Origin: Parvularculaceae bacterium
GTDB taxonomy: Bacteria; Pseudomonadota; Alphaproteobacteria; Caulobacterales; Parvularculaceae
Reading direction: 5' to 3'
DNA: 64,000 nucleotides
Assembly (NCBI GenBank): GCA_021776475.1
Contig: JAJFFV010000005.1
Coordinates: 310,001 to 374,000, forward strand
Shown: positions 39,582 to 49,439 of the stretch, one piece after another
How the letters are laid out: each line of letters begins with the position of its first letter
Position numbering within the stretch: the first letter of the stretch is position 1
Program-made: the position numbers and the translations under genes
Notes under the pieces: model-generated
Told to the model about the DNA's origin: nothing
Seen by the model: the letters and a program-made list of their open reading frames with translations, nothing else
Database searches by the model: none

Positions 39582-41350
39582 GATGCTTTTGCCTGACTGA
39601 GGCGCAGTGGCAAGGTCACGTGAAAGACCGCGCCAGCCCTGTCCCCACGATCATCCATTCTGTTTTCCGCCCAAATGAAACCGCTGTGAGATTCGGTAAT
39701 CTGGCGGGAAATGGCAAGACCCAGTCCAGAATTATTTCCAAAGTCTGCGCCTGCCGGGCGTTCTGTATAAAACCGTGTGAAAATGCTTTCGAGATTGTCC
39801 GCCGGGATGCCCGGGCCTGAATCAGTAATAGTGATGTGAACCTGCTGATTGCGTTCTTTTTCGCTGCCTTTCGTCGTGATTGCCACAACGACTTGCGCAT
39901 TTGAAGGGCTGAAAGAAATGGCATTGTCAATCAGGTTGCGGAAAACCTGACCAAGTGCGGTCGGTGATCCCAATACATAAAGCGGTCGCGCGCGATGCGG
40001 AATATTCAAGATAACACCCGCCCGCTCTTGTTTGCCCGTGGTCGCATAAACATCCACAATATCGCGCAACAATTTTTCAATGTCGACGACTTCGCGTGTC
40101 TCGCGCGCAAGCTCGGCGTCGAGTCGTGACGCGTTAGAAATATCCGTAATCAGACGATCCATCCTAATCACATCTTTCTGGATCACCGCCATCAGTTTGG
40201 CTTGTGCTTCGGGTGTTTTGGCGATACCGAGCGTTTCAGCCGCGCTGCGGATCGAGGTCAATGGGTTTTTAAGCTCATGCGAGACATCCGCTGCAAAACT
40301 TTCAATCGCTTCAATCCGCGCATATATTGCCCGTGTCATGGCTCGCAGAGAAGCGGACAACTCGCCAATTTCGTCGCGGCGCATGGAGAAATCCGGGATC
40401 CGCACACGGCCGGCAACCGCGATCCCTTCGCGCACCCGGTCGGCGGCGATCGCCAGTTGCCGGATTGGTTGTGCAATCGCCGCTGTTAGCAACAATGAGG
40501 ATAAGAACGCTGCGACAAGCGCGAGCCCGAAAAATGGAATGATAGCGCCGCGCGCTTCATCAACCAGATCCTGAATGCCACCGATCTCGGCCGTTACCAC
40601 CCCATAAACCGCCTGAACCTTACGGATCGGTACGGAAACGGAGGCAACCAGTTCCTCTTCTTCATTATACCGCACAGACGTCACACTGCCCTTGCCCTCG
40701 TTGGGAGCTGACTGGAACGCCTCAGTGAGTTCCATTTCAAGGGTCCGGCTCAGTGCGTCCTGCCGGAAACCTGCCATTGGCAACAGACTGATCACCTGAT
40801 CGTTGATCGTCTCCATCATGCCATCAAAGGTGAAACCTTCCTCTTCGATTTCAGGCAGTGATGTAAGATCAAATTCATCTTTACGCAGAACAACATCCTC
40901 GAGCAGCAAAGTGCGCGCATTGGCAACTGGTAGCTCATCGTAATTCTGCGGCGCATTAAACACACGCACCCGACCCTCAAAACCGTCCCACAGCCGGTTG
41001 AACACTTCATTTACATAGTCTTCGCGCAACGAGACCTGGCACCCGGCGGCTTCTCCATCAGCTTCGGCTGGCCGGTCACAGGCGATATCGTCGGCCGCAA
41101 CCTGTGCAATGATGTCGGCGATCACCTGCGCTTGCCCGCGTACACCCTCGAGCTTTGCTGCAATCAGGCCGTCGCGATATTGCGTCATGCCGAGAGAGCC
41201 GAGCAGCAGGATTGTCAGGCCGATGAGGTTGGCGACGACAATCGTCAAGGTCAAACGCGAAAAGGTCAGCCCGCCGACGAGCTGACCTGACTGTCTGCGC
41301 TCCCCGTCCAAAGCAGCGGAACGCGCCGGGTCTTTTTCAGGCTTTTCCAT
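39578..41350 (-). CDS. chvG: Sensor histidine kinase ChvG-like
   Basis: Two TM, HAMP, FAADVSHELKNPLTSIRSAAETL; GLAISRQITESHSG; upstream of hprK. Confidence 0.9.
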   Translation of the reverse strand: MEKPEKDPARSAALDGERRQSGQLVGGLTFSRLTLTIVVANLIGLTILLLGSLGMTQYRDGLIAAKLEGVRGQAQVIADIIAQVAADDIACDRPAEADGEAAGCQVSLREDYVNEVFNRLWDGFEGRVRVFNAPQNYDELPVANARTLLLEDVVLRKDEFDLTSLPEIEEEGFTFDGMMETINDQVISLLPMAGFRQDALSRTLEMELTEAFQSAPNEGKGSVTSVRYNEEEELVASVSVPIRKVQAVYGVVTAEIGGIQDLVDEARGAIIPFFGLALVAAFLSSLLLTAAIAQPIRQLAIAADRVREGIAVAGRVRIPDFSMRRDEIGELSASLRAMTRAIYARIEAIESFAADVSHELKNPLTSIRSAAETLGIAKTPEAQAKLMAVIQKDVIRMDRLITDISNASRLDAELARETREVVDIEKLLRDIVDVYATTGKQERAGVILNIPHRARPLYVLGSPTALGQVFRNLIDNAISFSPSNAQVVVAITTKGSEKERNQQVHITITDSGPGIPADNLESIFTRFYTERPAGADFGNNSGLGLAISRQITESHSGFIWAENRMDDRGDRAGAVFHVTLPLRLSQAKAS

Positions 41351-41368
41351 TCAAAGCCAAACTTACCC

Positions 41369-42073
41369 TTATTCTTCCTTGTATTTGTACCCCACGCCGT
41401 AGAGCGTCTCTATTTGATCGAACTCTTTGTCGTAGACACGGAACTTTTTGCGAATCCGCTTGATGTGGCTGTCTATGGTCCGGTCATCCACATAGATCTG
41501 GTCATCATAGGCAGCATCCATCAACGCGTCGCGGCTTTTGACAAAACCGGGCCGGGTTGCGAGGGCCTGCAAGATCAGGAATTCCGTCACCGTCAAGGTC
41601 ACATTATCGCCCTTCCAGCCACAGGCATGGCGCAGCGGATCAAGCGTCAGATTGCCGCGCTTAATCACCTGCTTTTCTTCTTCGGCGGAGGCCTGAGGAC
41701 CGGCATTGGCGCGACGCAGCACCGCCTTGACCCGCTCCAGCAGCAGCCGCTGCGAGAACGGCTTTTTCACATAATCATCGGCGCCGAGCGTCAGGCCCAG
41801 CACTTCGTCAATCTCTTCATCCTTGGAGGTCAGGAAAATAAGCGGCAGGCTTGAACCCTGGCGCACATTGCGCAGCAGTTCCATGCCGTCCATCCGCGGC
41901 ATTTTGATGTCCGAAATCACCAGATCTGGCGCCTTCAGCTTGATCGCATCAAGCGCTTGAGCGCCATCTTCATAGGTGGTCACATCGTGACCGTCCGCTT
42001 CCAGCGCCATCGACACCGAGGTCAGGATATTCTGGTCATCGTCAACGAGGGCTATTGTTGCCATCATGTTCAT
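41369..42073 (-). CDS. chvI: OmpR-family response regulator ChvI-like
   Basis: [65 protein letters not shown] plus winged-helix C-terminus. Confidence 0.92.
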   Translation of the reverse strand: MNMMATIALVDDDQNILTSVSMALEADGHDVTTYEDGAQALDAIKLKAPDLVISDIKMPRMDGMELLRNVRQGSSLPLIFLTSKDEEIDEVLGLTLGADDYVKKPFSQRLLLERVKAVLRRANAGPQASAEEEKQVIKRGNLTLDPLRHACGWKGDNVTLTVTEFLILQALATRPGFVKSRDALMDAAYDDQIYVDDRTIDSHIKRIRKKFRVYDKEFDQIETLYGVGYKYKEE

Positions 42074-42239
42074 CCCCTTAAGGTTTCGTCCTACTCTACG
42101 CCTGTTTTGAACACCGTGAAAAGACCAACGCGAGGCGCTGATAAGGCCGTTTTGGGGCAGGTCGCCTTAAAATCCAATTGGCTGAGGGCAAGGTTAAAGT
42201 TTTGGCTGATTGCCGCGTCAGGTTGCAATATTTTGCCAA

Positions 42240-42527
42240 CTACACAATCCCTTCCATAAACTCGGCCATCTCGACATCCAGCTCCGACAATCCGTTGACG
42301 TCATGAGTGGCCAGCGTTACCTCGACCCGGTTATAGACATTGAACCATTCCGGGTGATGATCCATTTGTTCTGCCTTCAGCGCCACCTGCGTCATGAACC
42401 CAAACGCCTCGTTAAAATCCTTGAACTGAAACTTGCGAAATATAGCATCACGCCCTTCAACCAGCGACCACGCCGGATGGCGGCCTAGAAACTCGTGTTT
42501 TTTGTCGTCTGTCAGTTTAGTTGCCAT
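42240..42527 (-). CDS. 4a-hydroxytetrahydrobiopterin dehydratase
   Basis: [57 protein letters not shown]. Confidence 0.94.
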   Translation of the reverse strand: MATKLTDDKKHEFLGRHPAWSLVEGRDAIFRKFQFKDFNEAFGFMTQVALKAEQMDHHPEWFNVYNRVEVTLATHDVNGLSELDVEMAEFMEGIV

Positions 42528-42579
42528 GATTGTTCCTCCATCCGGTTTTGGTCGTTTTACTATCACTCAAACCAGGCTC

Positions 42580-43113
42580 TTAAGAAAATGCGCCGGCGTT
42601 CCTCAAGTCGCGCATTCTTCCGACCAGCAGTATCAGGCTGAGCGGCAGAAAGAAAAGCAACACGAACGATCCCAACCACCCATATGGCTCATCCAAGTAA
42701 GCGCGGCTGATCTTGTCGACCGCGCTGGCGTAAAAAAGATTCACAGCGAAGATACTGCCAAAATACAAAAGCACCAGAACCACAAGCGCATCGGTCTCCA
42801 CCTTGAACACAGCAAAACCGTATAGCGATAGTAAGGCAATAAGGCCGACAACGACTAATACATCCGCTGCACCGGAATGCGTTGTTCCGGTACCACTCAA
42901 GACAGTAACTCTGTATGCCGAACAAGGCCACAACAACATAAGAAAGTGAGTAAAGGAAGCTATTGCTGAAAACAGCGCGGAGCTCAACCCTCTCGCATCG
43001 AGAATCACAAGGAACACCAGTCCGACGATGCCAATCGCGATCCAACCAACGATGAACCTGATCGGGTCCATGAAAGTGATCTTTGCTGCAGCTCTATCCG
43101 AGAGGTTTTTCAT
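42580..43113 (-). CDS. Hypothetical multi-TM membrane protein
   Basis: 177 aa with several hydrophobic helices; 4-nt overlap with cobB. Confidence 0.65.
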   Translation of the reverse strand: MKNLSDRAAAKITFMDPIRFIVGWIAIGIVGLVFLVILDARGLSSALFSAIASFTHFLMLLWPCSAYRVTVLSGTGTTHSGAADVLVVVGLIALLSLYGFAVFKVETDALVVLVLLYFGSIFAVNLFYASAVDKISRAYLDEPYGWLGSFVLLFFLPLSLILLVGRMRDLRNAGAFS

Positions 43114-43823
43114 GTCATCATTGCTTCCTTAACCCAGGCCGGCACAATCTCCGCCGCCGGTCCGTAGTGCGTCTCGTCAAACAGGCCGGCAGTGTCAGAG
43201 GGCTCCAGATTAATCTCTATACATCGGATGCCCAGCGCTTTTGCCTCGGCGACAAACCCAGCCGCCGGATAAACCGAACCGGACGTGCCAATCGAGACGA
43301 ACAGATCCGCCGCTGCGATCTTCTGGGTGATTTCGTCCATCAACATTGGCATCTCACCAAACCAGACAATGTGCGGCCGCAACGCCCGCGTGGCAGAACA
43401 CGCCGGGCAGACTGTATCCACAAACAGATCCTCCAGCCAGCCCGACACCATCCCGCACTTGGTACAGCGAATTTTTGCCAGCTCACCGTGCATATGCAGC
43501 AAGTTGCGACCGCCACCGCGCTCATGCAGATCGTCGACATTTTGCGTCACAACGGTCAATTCGCCGCCACTGTCTGCCAACGCTGCTTCCATCCAGGCCA
43601 GCGCCACATGTGCGGCATTCGGCTCAACGCTGACCATCCCTGCCCGCCGCAGATTGTAGAATTCGTGTACCAGCGCCGGATTGGCCGCGAAGCCTTCCGG
43701 CGTTGCCACATCGCGGTAATCATACTTTGCCCAGATGCCGCCCGCATGGCGAAATGTCGGCACGCCGGAATCAGCGCTGATCCCGGCGCCGGTCAGAACC
43801 ACGATTTTTTTGAAACCACTCAC
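43110..43823 (-). CDS. cobB: NAD-dependent protein deacylase (Sir2 family)
   Basis: IVVLTGAGISADSGVPTFRHAGGIW, VVTQNVDDLHERGG, zinc-binding C..C..C..C, ISIGTSGSVYPAAGF. Confidence 0.95.
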   Translation of the reverse strand: MSGFKKIVVLTGAGISADSGVPTFRHAGGIWAKYDYRDVATPEGFAANPALVHEFYNLRRAGMVSVEPNAAHVALAWMEAALADSGGELTVVTQNVDDLHERGGGRNLLHMHGELAKIRCTKCGMVSGWLEDLFVDTVCPACSATRALRPHIVWFGEMPMLMDEITQKIAAADLFVSIGTSGSVYPAAGFVAEAKALGIRCIEINLEPSDTAGLFDETHYGPAAEIVPAWVKEAMMT

Positions 43824-43876
43824 CTGTTCCTTTTAACGAGATGACAGCGCATCGCAATCGTCGCATAATAAGCAAC

Positions 43877-44341
43877 ATGAAGCGCGTGCTCTTTGTCTGT
43901 CTTGGGAATATCTGCCGGTCACCGGCAGCAGAGGGCATGCTCCGGTACATGGCAGACGATATTCGGCTGCAGGTCTATTGCGATTCCGCCGGCACTGGCG
44001 CCTGGCATGTCGGCAAGGCACCCGACCGGCGCATGCAGATGGCCGCGATCCGGCGCGGTATCGACATTTCCCATATCGCCGCGCGCCAGGTCGAACTTTC
44101 AGACTTTTACGAGTTCGACTACCTCCTCTCGATGGATTTTGACAACCACAACACCCTCCTTGCCATGGCCCCGGCGAACCGCGCCTGCGACATCAGGTTG
44201 TTCCTCGATTTCGCGGACAGCGATACGCGAGAAGTGCCTGATCCCTATTATGGCGGCACGGATGGTTTTGAACATGTCCTTGATTTGATCGAACGTGCCG
44301 CAAAAGGTTTTCTCGACCATCTGGAAAACGAAGATGACTGA
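43877..44341 (+). CDS. Low-molecular-weight protein-tyrosine phosphatase
   Basis: VLFVCLGNICRSPAAEGMLR (C-x5-R-S) and DPYYGG. Confidence 0.94.
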   Translation: MKRVLFVCLGNICRSPAAEGMLRYMADDIRLQVYCDSAGTGAWHVGKAPDRRMQMAAIRRGIDISHIAARQVELSDFYEFDYLLSMDFDNHNTLLAMAPANRACDIRLFLDFADSDTREVPDPYYGGTDGFEHVLDLIERAAKGFLDHLENEDD

Positions 44342-45242
44342 CGAAGGCGCGCCCGGACACCTCCTATGCCTTGGCGCGGGGTACACAGCTAGCTTCGTCG
44401 CCGACCACCTGCGGCCCAAAGGCTGGGCGGTTAGCAAGACAACCAGGTCTCCTGACAGGGCAACCGATCATTCCCAGATCTATTGGGATGATGAAACTTC
44501 TCTGAGCAAAGCCAATCTCACGCAGATCACGGACATCTTGGTTTCAACTCCTCCGCAGACGGACAAATGCCCCGCCCTGACGGCGCTGATATCAGCAAGA
44601 CCCGCCATACCGGCACTGCGCTCAGTTATCTACTACTCATCGACAGGCGTCTGCGGTGATCACGACGGTGCCTGGATAGACGAGACAACACAGCCCTGCT
44701 CCCGCCTCGCGCGCGGCAAAAACAGGATCATTGCCGAGAACGCCTGGCAGGCTTTCGGGGCGCAGGAACACCTCCCTGTGACCATTGTTCGCCTCTCCGG
44801 CATTTACGGCCCCGGCCGGAACGCCCTGGAGACACTTCTTCGTCAGGGCAAGAACGCCAGGCGCATCTACAAAAAAGACCACGTGTTCAACCGCATTCAC
44901 GTTGAGGATATCGCCCACATCACTGGCGCGATCTTTCTGCGGACAGCGCGCAATAACCCACTTCCCCACGCACTCTACAATCTCGCCGATGATGAACCTG
45001 CAGCGGCGCAGGAGGTTATTGACCACGCCGCGTTCTTGCTGGGCGTTCCCTCACCGCCTCTCATCCCGATCGCCAAGGCTAATCTCACCCCAATGGCACG
45101 CAGCTTTTACGCCGAGAACAAGAAAATCCGAAATACCCGGGTCAAAAATGACCTGAACCTGACCCTCGGCTACCCGACTTACCGCGCTGGCCTGAAGGCC
45201 CTTTTACCTACCATTAACAATTTCGAAGAGCCATCAAAGTAA
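44334..45242 (+). CDS. NAD-dependent epimerase/dehydratase-like protein
   Basis: LLCLGAGYTASFVADHL (GxGxxxS Rossmann variant), VIYYSSTGVCGDHDGAWIDETT, RLSGIYGPGRN. Confidence 0.85.
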   Translation: MTDEGAPGHLLCLGAGYTASFVADHLRPKGWAVSKTTRSPDRATDHSQIYWDDETSLSKANLTQITDILVSTPPQTDKCPALTALISARPAIPALRSVIYYSSTGVCGDHDGAWIDETTQPCSRLARGKNRIIAENAWQAFGAQEHLPVTIVRLSGIYGPGRNALETLLRQGKNARRIYKKDHVFNRIHVEDIAHITGAIFLRTARNNPLPHALYNLADDEPAAAQEVIDHAAFLLGVPSPPLIPIAKANLTPMARSFYAENKKIRNTRVKNDLNLTLGYPTYRAGLKALLPTINNFEEPSK

Positions 45243-45294
45243 ACCAAATTTTAAACCGCAATGCCATAAAACCATCAGGAATATCGGGGGTTTT

Positions 45295-47322
45295 GTGAAC
45301 ACTGATCCAGAATTTGACGACAGTTTCGTCTCGGAAGAACTCCTGAACTCGGCAGCTGTCGGCAGCGCCATGGCGGCACCTCTCAGCGTTGTCTCAATTT
45401 TGTTCGTTCTCGCGGCCCTTTACGGTCAATCGCCTCTTATCCCGACCCTTCTCTGGGGCGGCACGATTTGCGCCATCGCCTCGGCGATGTTTATCTGTTC
45501 AACTTACCGACAAGGCGGTCGCCGGAGCTTGTTCTCAAAGGGTCTGCACAATGGTTTGACCCTGTTGCTCGGATTTTTGTGGGGCTCCTCACTTTTCGTC
45601 ATGGCGCCGGAACCCAACATCTATACCGCCTCGATCCTGACGGTGATCGTTGTCGGCGTCTGCATTTCGTCGCTGCTGGTTCAGCTGTCAAATCCACCAG
45701 CCTGGATCTTGATGTTCATCCCGGCAATCGGTATTCACAGCATTTATCTTTACACACATGATCAGACTGGGTACTTCCAGCTTGCCAGCGTTAGCTTGAT
45801 CTTTTCTACGCTGATCGCGATTGTTGCCATCCGGATCAAAAACTACCTACTCGACAATATCGAAGCGCGCCATGCGCTGCAGGAGAAGAACGAAGAAATC
45901 CTCGACAAAAATGCGCGCCTCTACAAGCTCGCCCATTATGACGGGTTGACCGGCACTGCCAACCGCAAGCTACTGATCACCGCTGCCAATGACTACATTG
46001 AGAAATTGTCCAAATCCGGTAAAACTTGTGGATTTCTGCTGATTGACCTCGACCACTTCAAGCATTTGAACGATACGATGGGGCACGCCGCGGGCGACGA
46101 ACTCCTCTCCATTGTCGGCGCGCGCTTGCGCAACTGCGTGCGTGCAAACGATATCGTCGCACGCATCGGCGGCGATGAATTTGGTGTCCTGATCACTGAT
46201 CTCGACGAAGGAGAACTCGCCGAAGATATCGCCGACAAGATCATCAGAAGCCTCGACCTCCCGCAGCGGGTGCTGGGGGCGCTGTTGAACAGTCGCGCTT
46301 CGATCGGCATTTCCTATTATCCACGCCACGGTATTTCGATCACCGAGCTGATGAACAATGCCGATCTGGCGCTACAGTCTGCCAAAAAAGAGGGCCGCGG
46401 TAAATATCAGGTGTGCACGAATGATTTGCAGCTCGCCGCGGTCAAGAAACTGACGGTAGAGAGCGAATTGCGCCGGGCCCTGCGCAAGCAAAGCATCGGC
46501 TATCACTTTCAGCCGATCATCTCGACCACAGACGGCAAAATCCGCGCTGCCGAAGCGCTGGTGCGGCTCATGGGCAGCGAGGAGACATCCTCGAATGCCG
46601 AAGAGATTATGCAGGTCTCTTCGGCTGTTGGCCTGTCCGAGGAATTAAGCAGGGTTTTGTTTCAGTCTCTTGAAGAACAGGGGCAGGAAATGTTCCAAAC
46701 TTTGCCGGACCTTGAGAAAATATCAATCAACCTCAGTCCGCTGGAGCTGCGCTCGGCAACGCCGGTCAAACACCTTGAAGATATCTTCAGACGCGGTACC
46801 TTCACACCCGACCAGTTACAGATCGAGATCACCGAACAGTCGGTGCTTGAACGCGGCGCCGATCAGGCCCGCGATGCCATAGACCGATTGTCGGCGATGG
46901 GCCTCTCGATCATTATGGACGATTTCGGCACCGGTTACTCGTCGCTTACCCATCTCAAACTATTGCCGATTGACGGGATCAAGATCGACAAGTCGTTCGT
47001 GCGTGAGCTGAACAATGATTTACGCGATGCTGCCATCGTTCGCTCACTCGTCGGGATGTGCAAAGGCCTCGGTCTGAAAGTCACCGCCGAAGGTGTCGAA
47101 GACTTTGCCCAGTTCGAGACCCTGCGGCGCCTTGGCTGCGACTACGTGCAAGGCTATCTCTTCTTCAAGGCGCTCGCGGTCGAGGAGCTTGCCCGCCTCG
47201 TAAAAGAAGGCCCGCACGAGACCTTCGACTGGGCTCAGCAGCTTCTCGTCCACGAGCCGGATCCGGCCGAAACCCCCGAAATTGCTGAGATTTCAGCGCA
47301 AAGCATGCCCCACACAGGTTGA
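45295..47322 (+). CDS. GGDEF/EAL bifunctional diguanylate cyclase/phosphodiesterase with N-terminal TM region
   Basis: [11 protein letters not shown] (GGDEF intact), [43 protein letters not shown] start. Confidence 0.94.
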   Translation: MNTDPEFDDSFVSEELLNSAAVGSAMAAPLSVVSILFVLAALYGQSPLIPTLLWGGTICAIASAMFICSTYRQGGRRSLFSKGLHNGLTLLLGFLWGSSLFVMAPEPNIYTASILTVIVVGVCISSLLVQLSNPPAWILMFIPAIGIHSIYLYTHDQTGYFQLASVSLIFSTLIAIVAIRIKNYLLDNIEARHALQEKNEEILDKNARLYKLAHYDGLTGTANRKLLITAANDYIEKLSKSGKTCGFLLIDLDHFKHLNDTMGHAAGDELLSIVGARLRNCVRANDIVARIGGDEFGVLITDLDEGELAEDIADKIIRSLDLPQRVLGALLNSRASIGISYYPRHGISITELMNNADLALQSAKKEGRGKYQVCTNDLQLAAVKKLTVESELRRALRKQSIGYHFQPIISTTDGKIRAAEALVRLMGSEETSSNAEEIMQVSSAVGLSEELSRVLFQSLEEQGQEMFQTLPDLEKISINLSPLELRSATPVKHLEDIFRRGTFTPDQLQIEITEQSVLERGADQARDAIDRLSAMGLSIIMDDFGTGYSSLTHLKLLPIDGIKIDKSFVRELNNDLRDAAIVRSLVGMCKGLGLKVTAEGVEDFAQFETLRRLGCDYVQGYLFFKALAVEELARLVKEGPHETFDWAQQLLVHEPDPAETPEIAEISAQSMPHTG

Positions 47323-47333
47323 CCAACGCAATC

Positions 47334-47353
47334 ATATAAAGAAATCTTTATAT
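47334..47353. promoter_or_regulatory. Palindromic operator-like site upstream of ahcY
   Basis: ATATAAAGA-AA-TCTTTATAT, 9-bp perfect arms, nested in a longer acgcaatc...gattgcgt inverted repeat (47326-47364). Confidence 0.6.
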
Positions 47354-47411
47354 AACGATTGCGTTTCGTCCCGCGACTGGTATAAGCCCAGGCAACTTCT
47401 CAACCAAGCGC

Positions 47412-47442
47412 GTTCGCAAAAGTGGCCACCGGTTTTGCGAAC
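47412..47442. repeat. Inverted repeat GTTCGCAAAA-N11-TTTTGCGAAC between GGDEF/EAL gene and ahcY
   Basis: 10-bp perfect arms flanking GTGGCCACCGG, itself containing the 8-bp palindrome GTGGCCAC. Confidence 0.65.
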
Positions 47443-47482
47443 AACCGCGCGACAACAAATATGTTTGGAAAGGCAGCGCTTC

Positions 47483-48880
47483 ATGAGCACGCAGGATTAC
47501 GTTGTTAAAGACATTTCACTGGCAGATTTTGGCAATAAGGAAATTGAAATTGCTGAAACAGAAATGCCCGGCCTGATGGCCACGCGCGAAGAATTTGGTG
47601 CAGCGCAGCCGTTGAAAGGCGCCCGCATTGCCGGCTCGCTGCACATGACAATCCAGACCGCCGTCCTGATCCAGACGCTCGAAGCCCTCGGCGCTGAAGT
47701 CCGCTGGGCCAGCTGCAACATCTATTCGACACAGGACCACGCAGCATCCGCCATCGCCGCATCGGGTACGCCTGTCTTCGCGGTAAAGGGCGAGACCCTC
47801 GAAGAATACTGGAACTATGCTGACCGCTTGTGGGAATGGCCAAATGGCGACCTTGCGAACATGATCCTCGATGACGGTGGTGATGCAACGATGCTGATCC
47901 TGCTCGGCTCGGAAGCAGAAGAAGATCCCTCGGTTCTGGATAATCCGTCTAATGAAGAAGAAGAAGCACTCTTCAACACAATTAAGAGCCGCCTTGAACG
48001 CGACCCGGGCTTCTATTCCCGCGTCAAAGCTTCCATCCAGGGCGTCACCGAGGAAACCACAACGGGCGTTCTGCGTCTTTATCAACGCGAAAAAGCTAAC
48101 GATCTCCCGTTCCCGGCGATTAACGTCAATGACAGTGTCACCAAGTCGAAATTCGACAACAAATATGGCTGCCGCGAGAGCCTCACAGATGGTATCCGCC
48201 GTGCGACTGACGTCATGATGGCCGGCAAGGTCGCTCTCGTCGCCGGGTACGGCGATGTTGGTAAGGGCTCAGCTGAGAGCCTGAAGGGCGCTGGCGCCCG
48301 CGTCATGGTCACCGAGATTGATCCGATCTGCGCCCTGCAGGCAGCGATGGACGGTTTCGAAGTCGTCACGATGGAGCAAGGTGCACCGCGTGCGGATATT
48401 GTGGTGACCGCCACGGGGAACAAGGACATCCTCACCGTCGATCACATGCGCTCACTGAAGGATATGGCGATCGTCGGTAACATTGGCCATTTCGACAATG
48501 AAATTCAGATCGATGGCTTGCGCAACTTCAAATGGACCAACATCAAGGACCAGGTCGATATGGTCCAGTTCCCCAACGGCAAGCGCATGCTCCTGCTCTC
48601 ACAGGGCCGCCTGCTCAATCTTGGCAACGGCACGGGCCACCCATCCTTCGTGATGTCCGCCTCATTTACCAACCAGACCCTCGCCCAGATCGAGCTCTGG
48701 ACTAAAGGGGAGCAGTACGACAATAAAGTCTACGTCCTGCCGAAACATCTCGACGAAAAAGTTGCCGCGCTGCATCTTGAAAAAGTCGGTGCCAACCTCT
48801 CAAGGCTGACCGACGAACAAGCCGCCTACATCGGCGTCTCCCCGGACGGTCCGTACAAATCAGATCAATACCGGTATTAA
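47483..48880 (+). CDS. ahcY: Adenosylhomocysteinase
   Basis: [102 protein letters not shown]-terminal KSDQYRY. Start corrected to 47483. Confidence 0.97.
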   Translation: MSTQDYVVKDISLADFGNKEIEIAETEMPGLMATREEFGAAQPLKGARIAGSLHMTIQTAVLIQTLEALGAEVRWASCNIYSTQDHAASAIAASGTPVFAVKGETLEEYWNYADRLWEWPNGDLANMILDDGGDATMLILLGSEAEEDPSVLDNPSNEEEEALFNTIKSRLERDPGFYSRVKASIQGVTEETTTGVLRLYQREKANDLPFPAINVNDSVTKSKFDNKYGCRESLTDGIRRATDVMMAGKVALVAGYGDVGKGSAESLKGAGARVMVTEIDPICALQAAMDGFEVVTMEQGAPRADIVVTATGNKDILTVDHMRSLKDMAIVGNIGHFDNEIQIDGLRNFKWTNIKDQVDMVQFPNGKRMLLLSQGRLLNLGNGTGHPSFVMSASFTNQTLAQIELWTKGEQYDNKVYVLPKHLDEKVAALHLEKVGANLSRLTDEQAAYIGVSPDGPYKSDQYRY

Positions 48881-48892
48881 AAACTCTTCCGA

Positions 48893-48919
48893 TGTACTCC
48901 TCGAACTGGGCGGAGTACA
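48893..48919. terminator. Stem-loop between convergent ahcY and the 48948-49439 ORF
   Basis: tgtactcc-N11-ggagtaca, 8-bp perfect arms, 13 nt after the ahcY stop; no clear T-tract. Confidence 0.4.
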
Positions 48920-48947
48920 CGAAATATCCTGCTGGCGGAACGCAATA

Positions 48948-49439
48948 TCAGGCTCTGTACTGCAAAACAATATTGTGTACAGCTTGCTTCAGGCGGTGCA
49001 CTCTTTGATCAGACTCAGGCATCTCAAAATATTTTTGGCTTAATCGTAGTGAGAAGCTGGCGAAATCTGCTTCGCTGCCAGAAGAGGGATGCAACGTTCT
49101 AAATTTGAACACCCGCTCACCACCAGTTGCTTGTATCTGTAAGCAGCATGCTGCAACCGAAGTACAGGAGGGATCAATCTTGCCCAGTGGTATGATACAT
49201 TCTGCCTTGTTCAATACTACAGGATTACCAGGCTCGTACCGGTCGACTGTTTCCTCTATGTAAGTCAGAATTCCCTTTTCCTGATCAACTGAAATACTGA
49301 ACCGAGATATTTCGTCTGGTTCCTGGTGGTTAACCCAGTCATCAGCCAGCTCACTGAGCAACTTAGCTAGATCGTCATCACCCTTATCCACCAAGATTAA
49401 TTCCTCGATTGTTCCCACGCACATAACGGGCACATACAT
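48948..49439 (-). CDS. Hypothetical protein, putative partner of the TIR-WD40 protein
   Basis: 163 aa; overlaps the 3' end of the TIR-WD40 ORF by 56 nt in another frame; no recognised family. Confidence 0.6.
   Translation of the reverse strand: MYVPVMCVGTIEELILVDKGDDDLAKLLSELADDWVNHQEPDEISRFSISVDQEKGILTYIEETVDRYEPGNPVVLNKAECIIPLGKIDPSCTSVAACCLQIQATGGERVFKFRTLHPSSGSEADFASFSLRLSQKYFEMPESDQRVHRLKQAVHNIVLQYRA

Noticed and set aside
38566-39600. 344 aa plus-strand ORF opposite EIIA and hprK
   Set aside because: Low-complexity Arg/Ser/Thr-rich translation antisense to two clear genes; an artefact of codon bias.
43083-43844. 253 aa plus-strand ORF opposite cobB
   Set aside because: Antisense to an unambiguous Sir2 gene; no domain features.
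47334-47482. Possible SAH or SAM riboswitch upstream of ahcY
   Set aside because: No clear SAH/SAM-II consensus recognised; the palindromes fit operator or repeat elements better. An Infernal scan against Rfam would be decisive.
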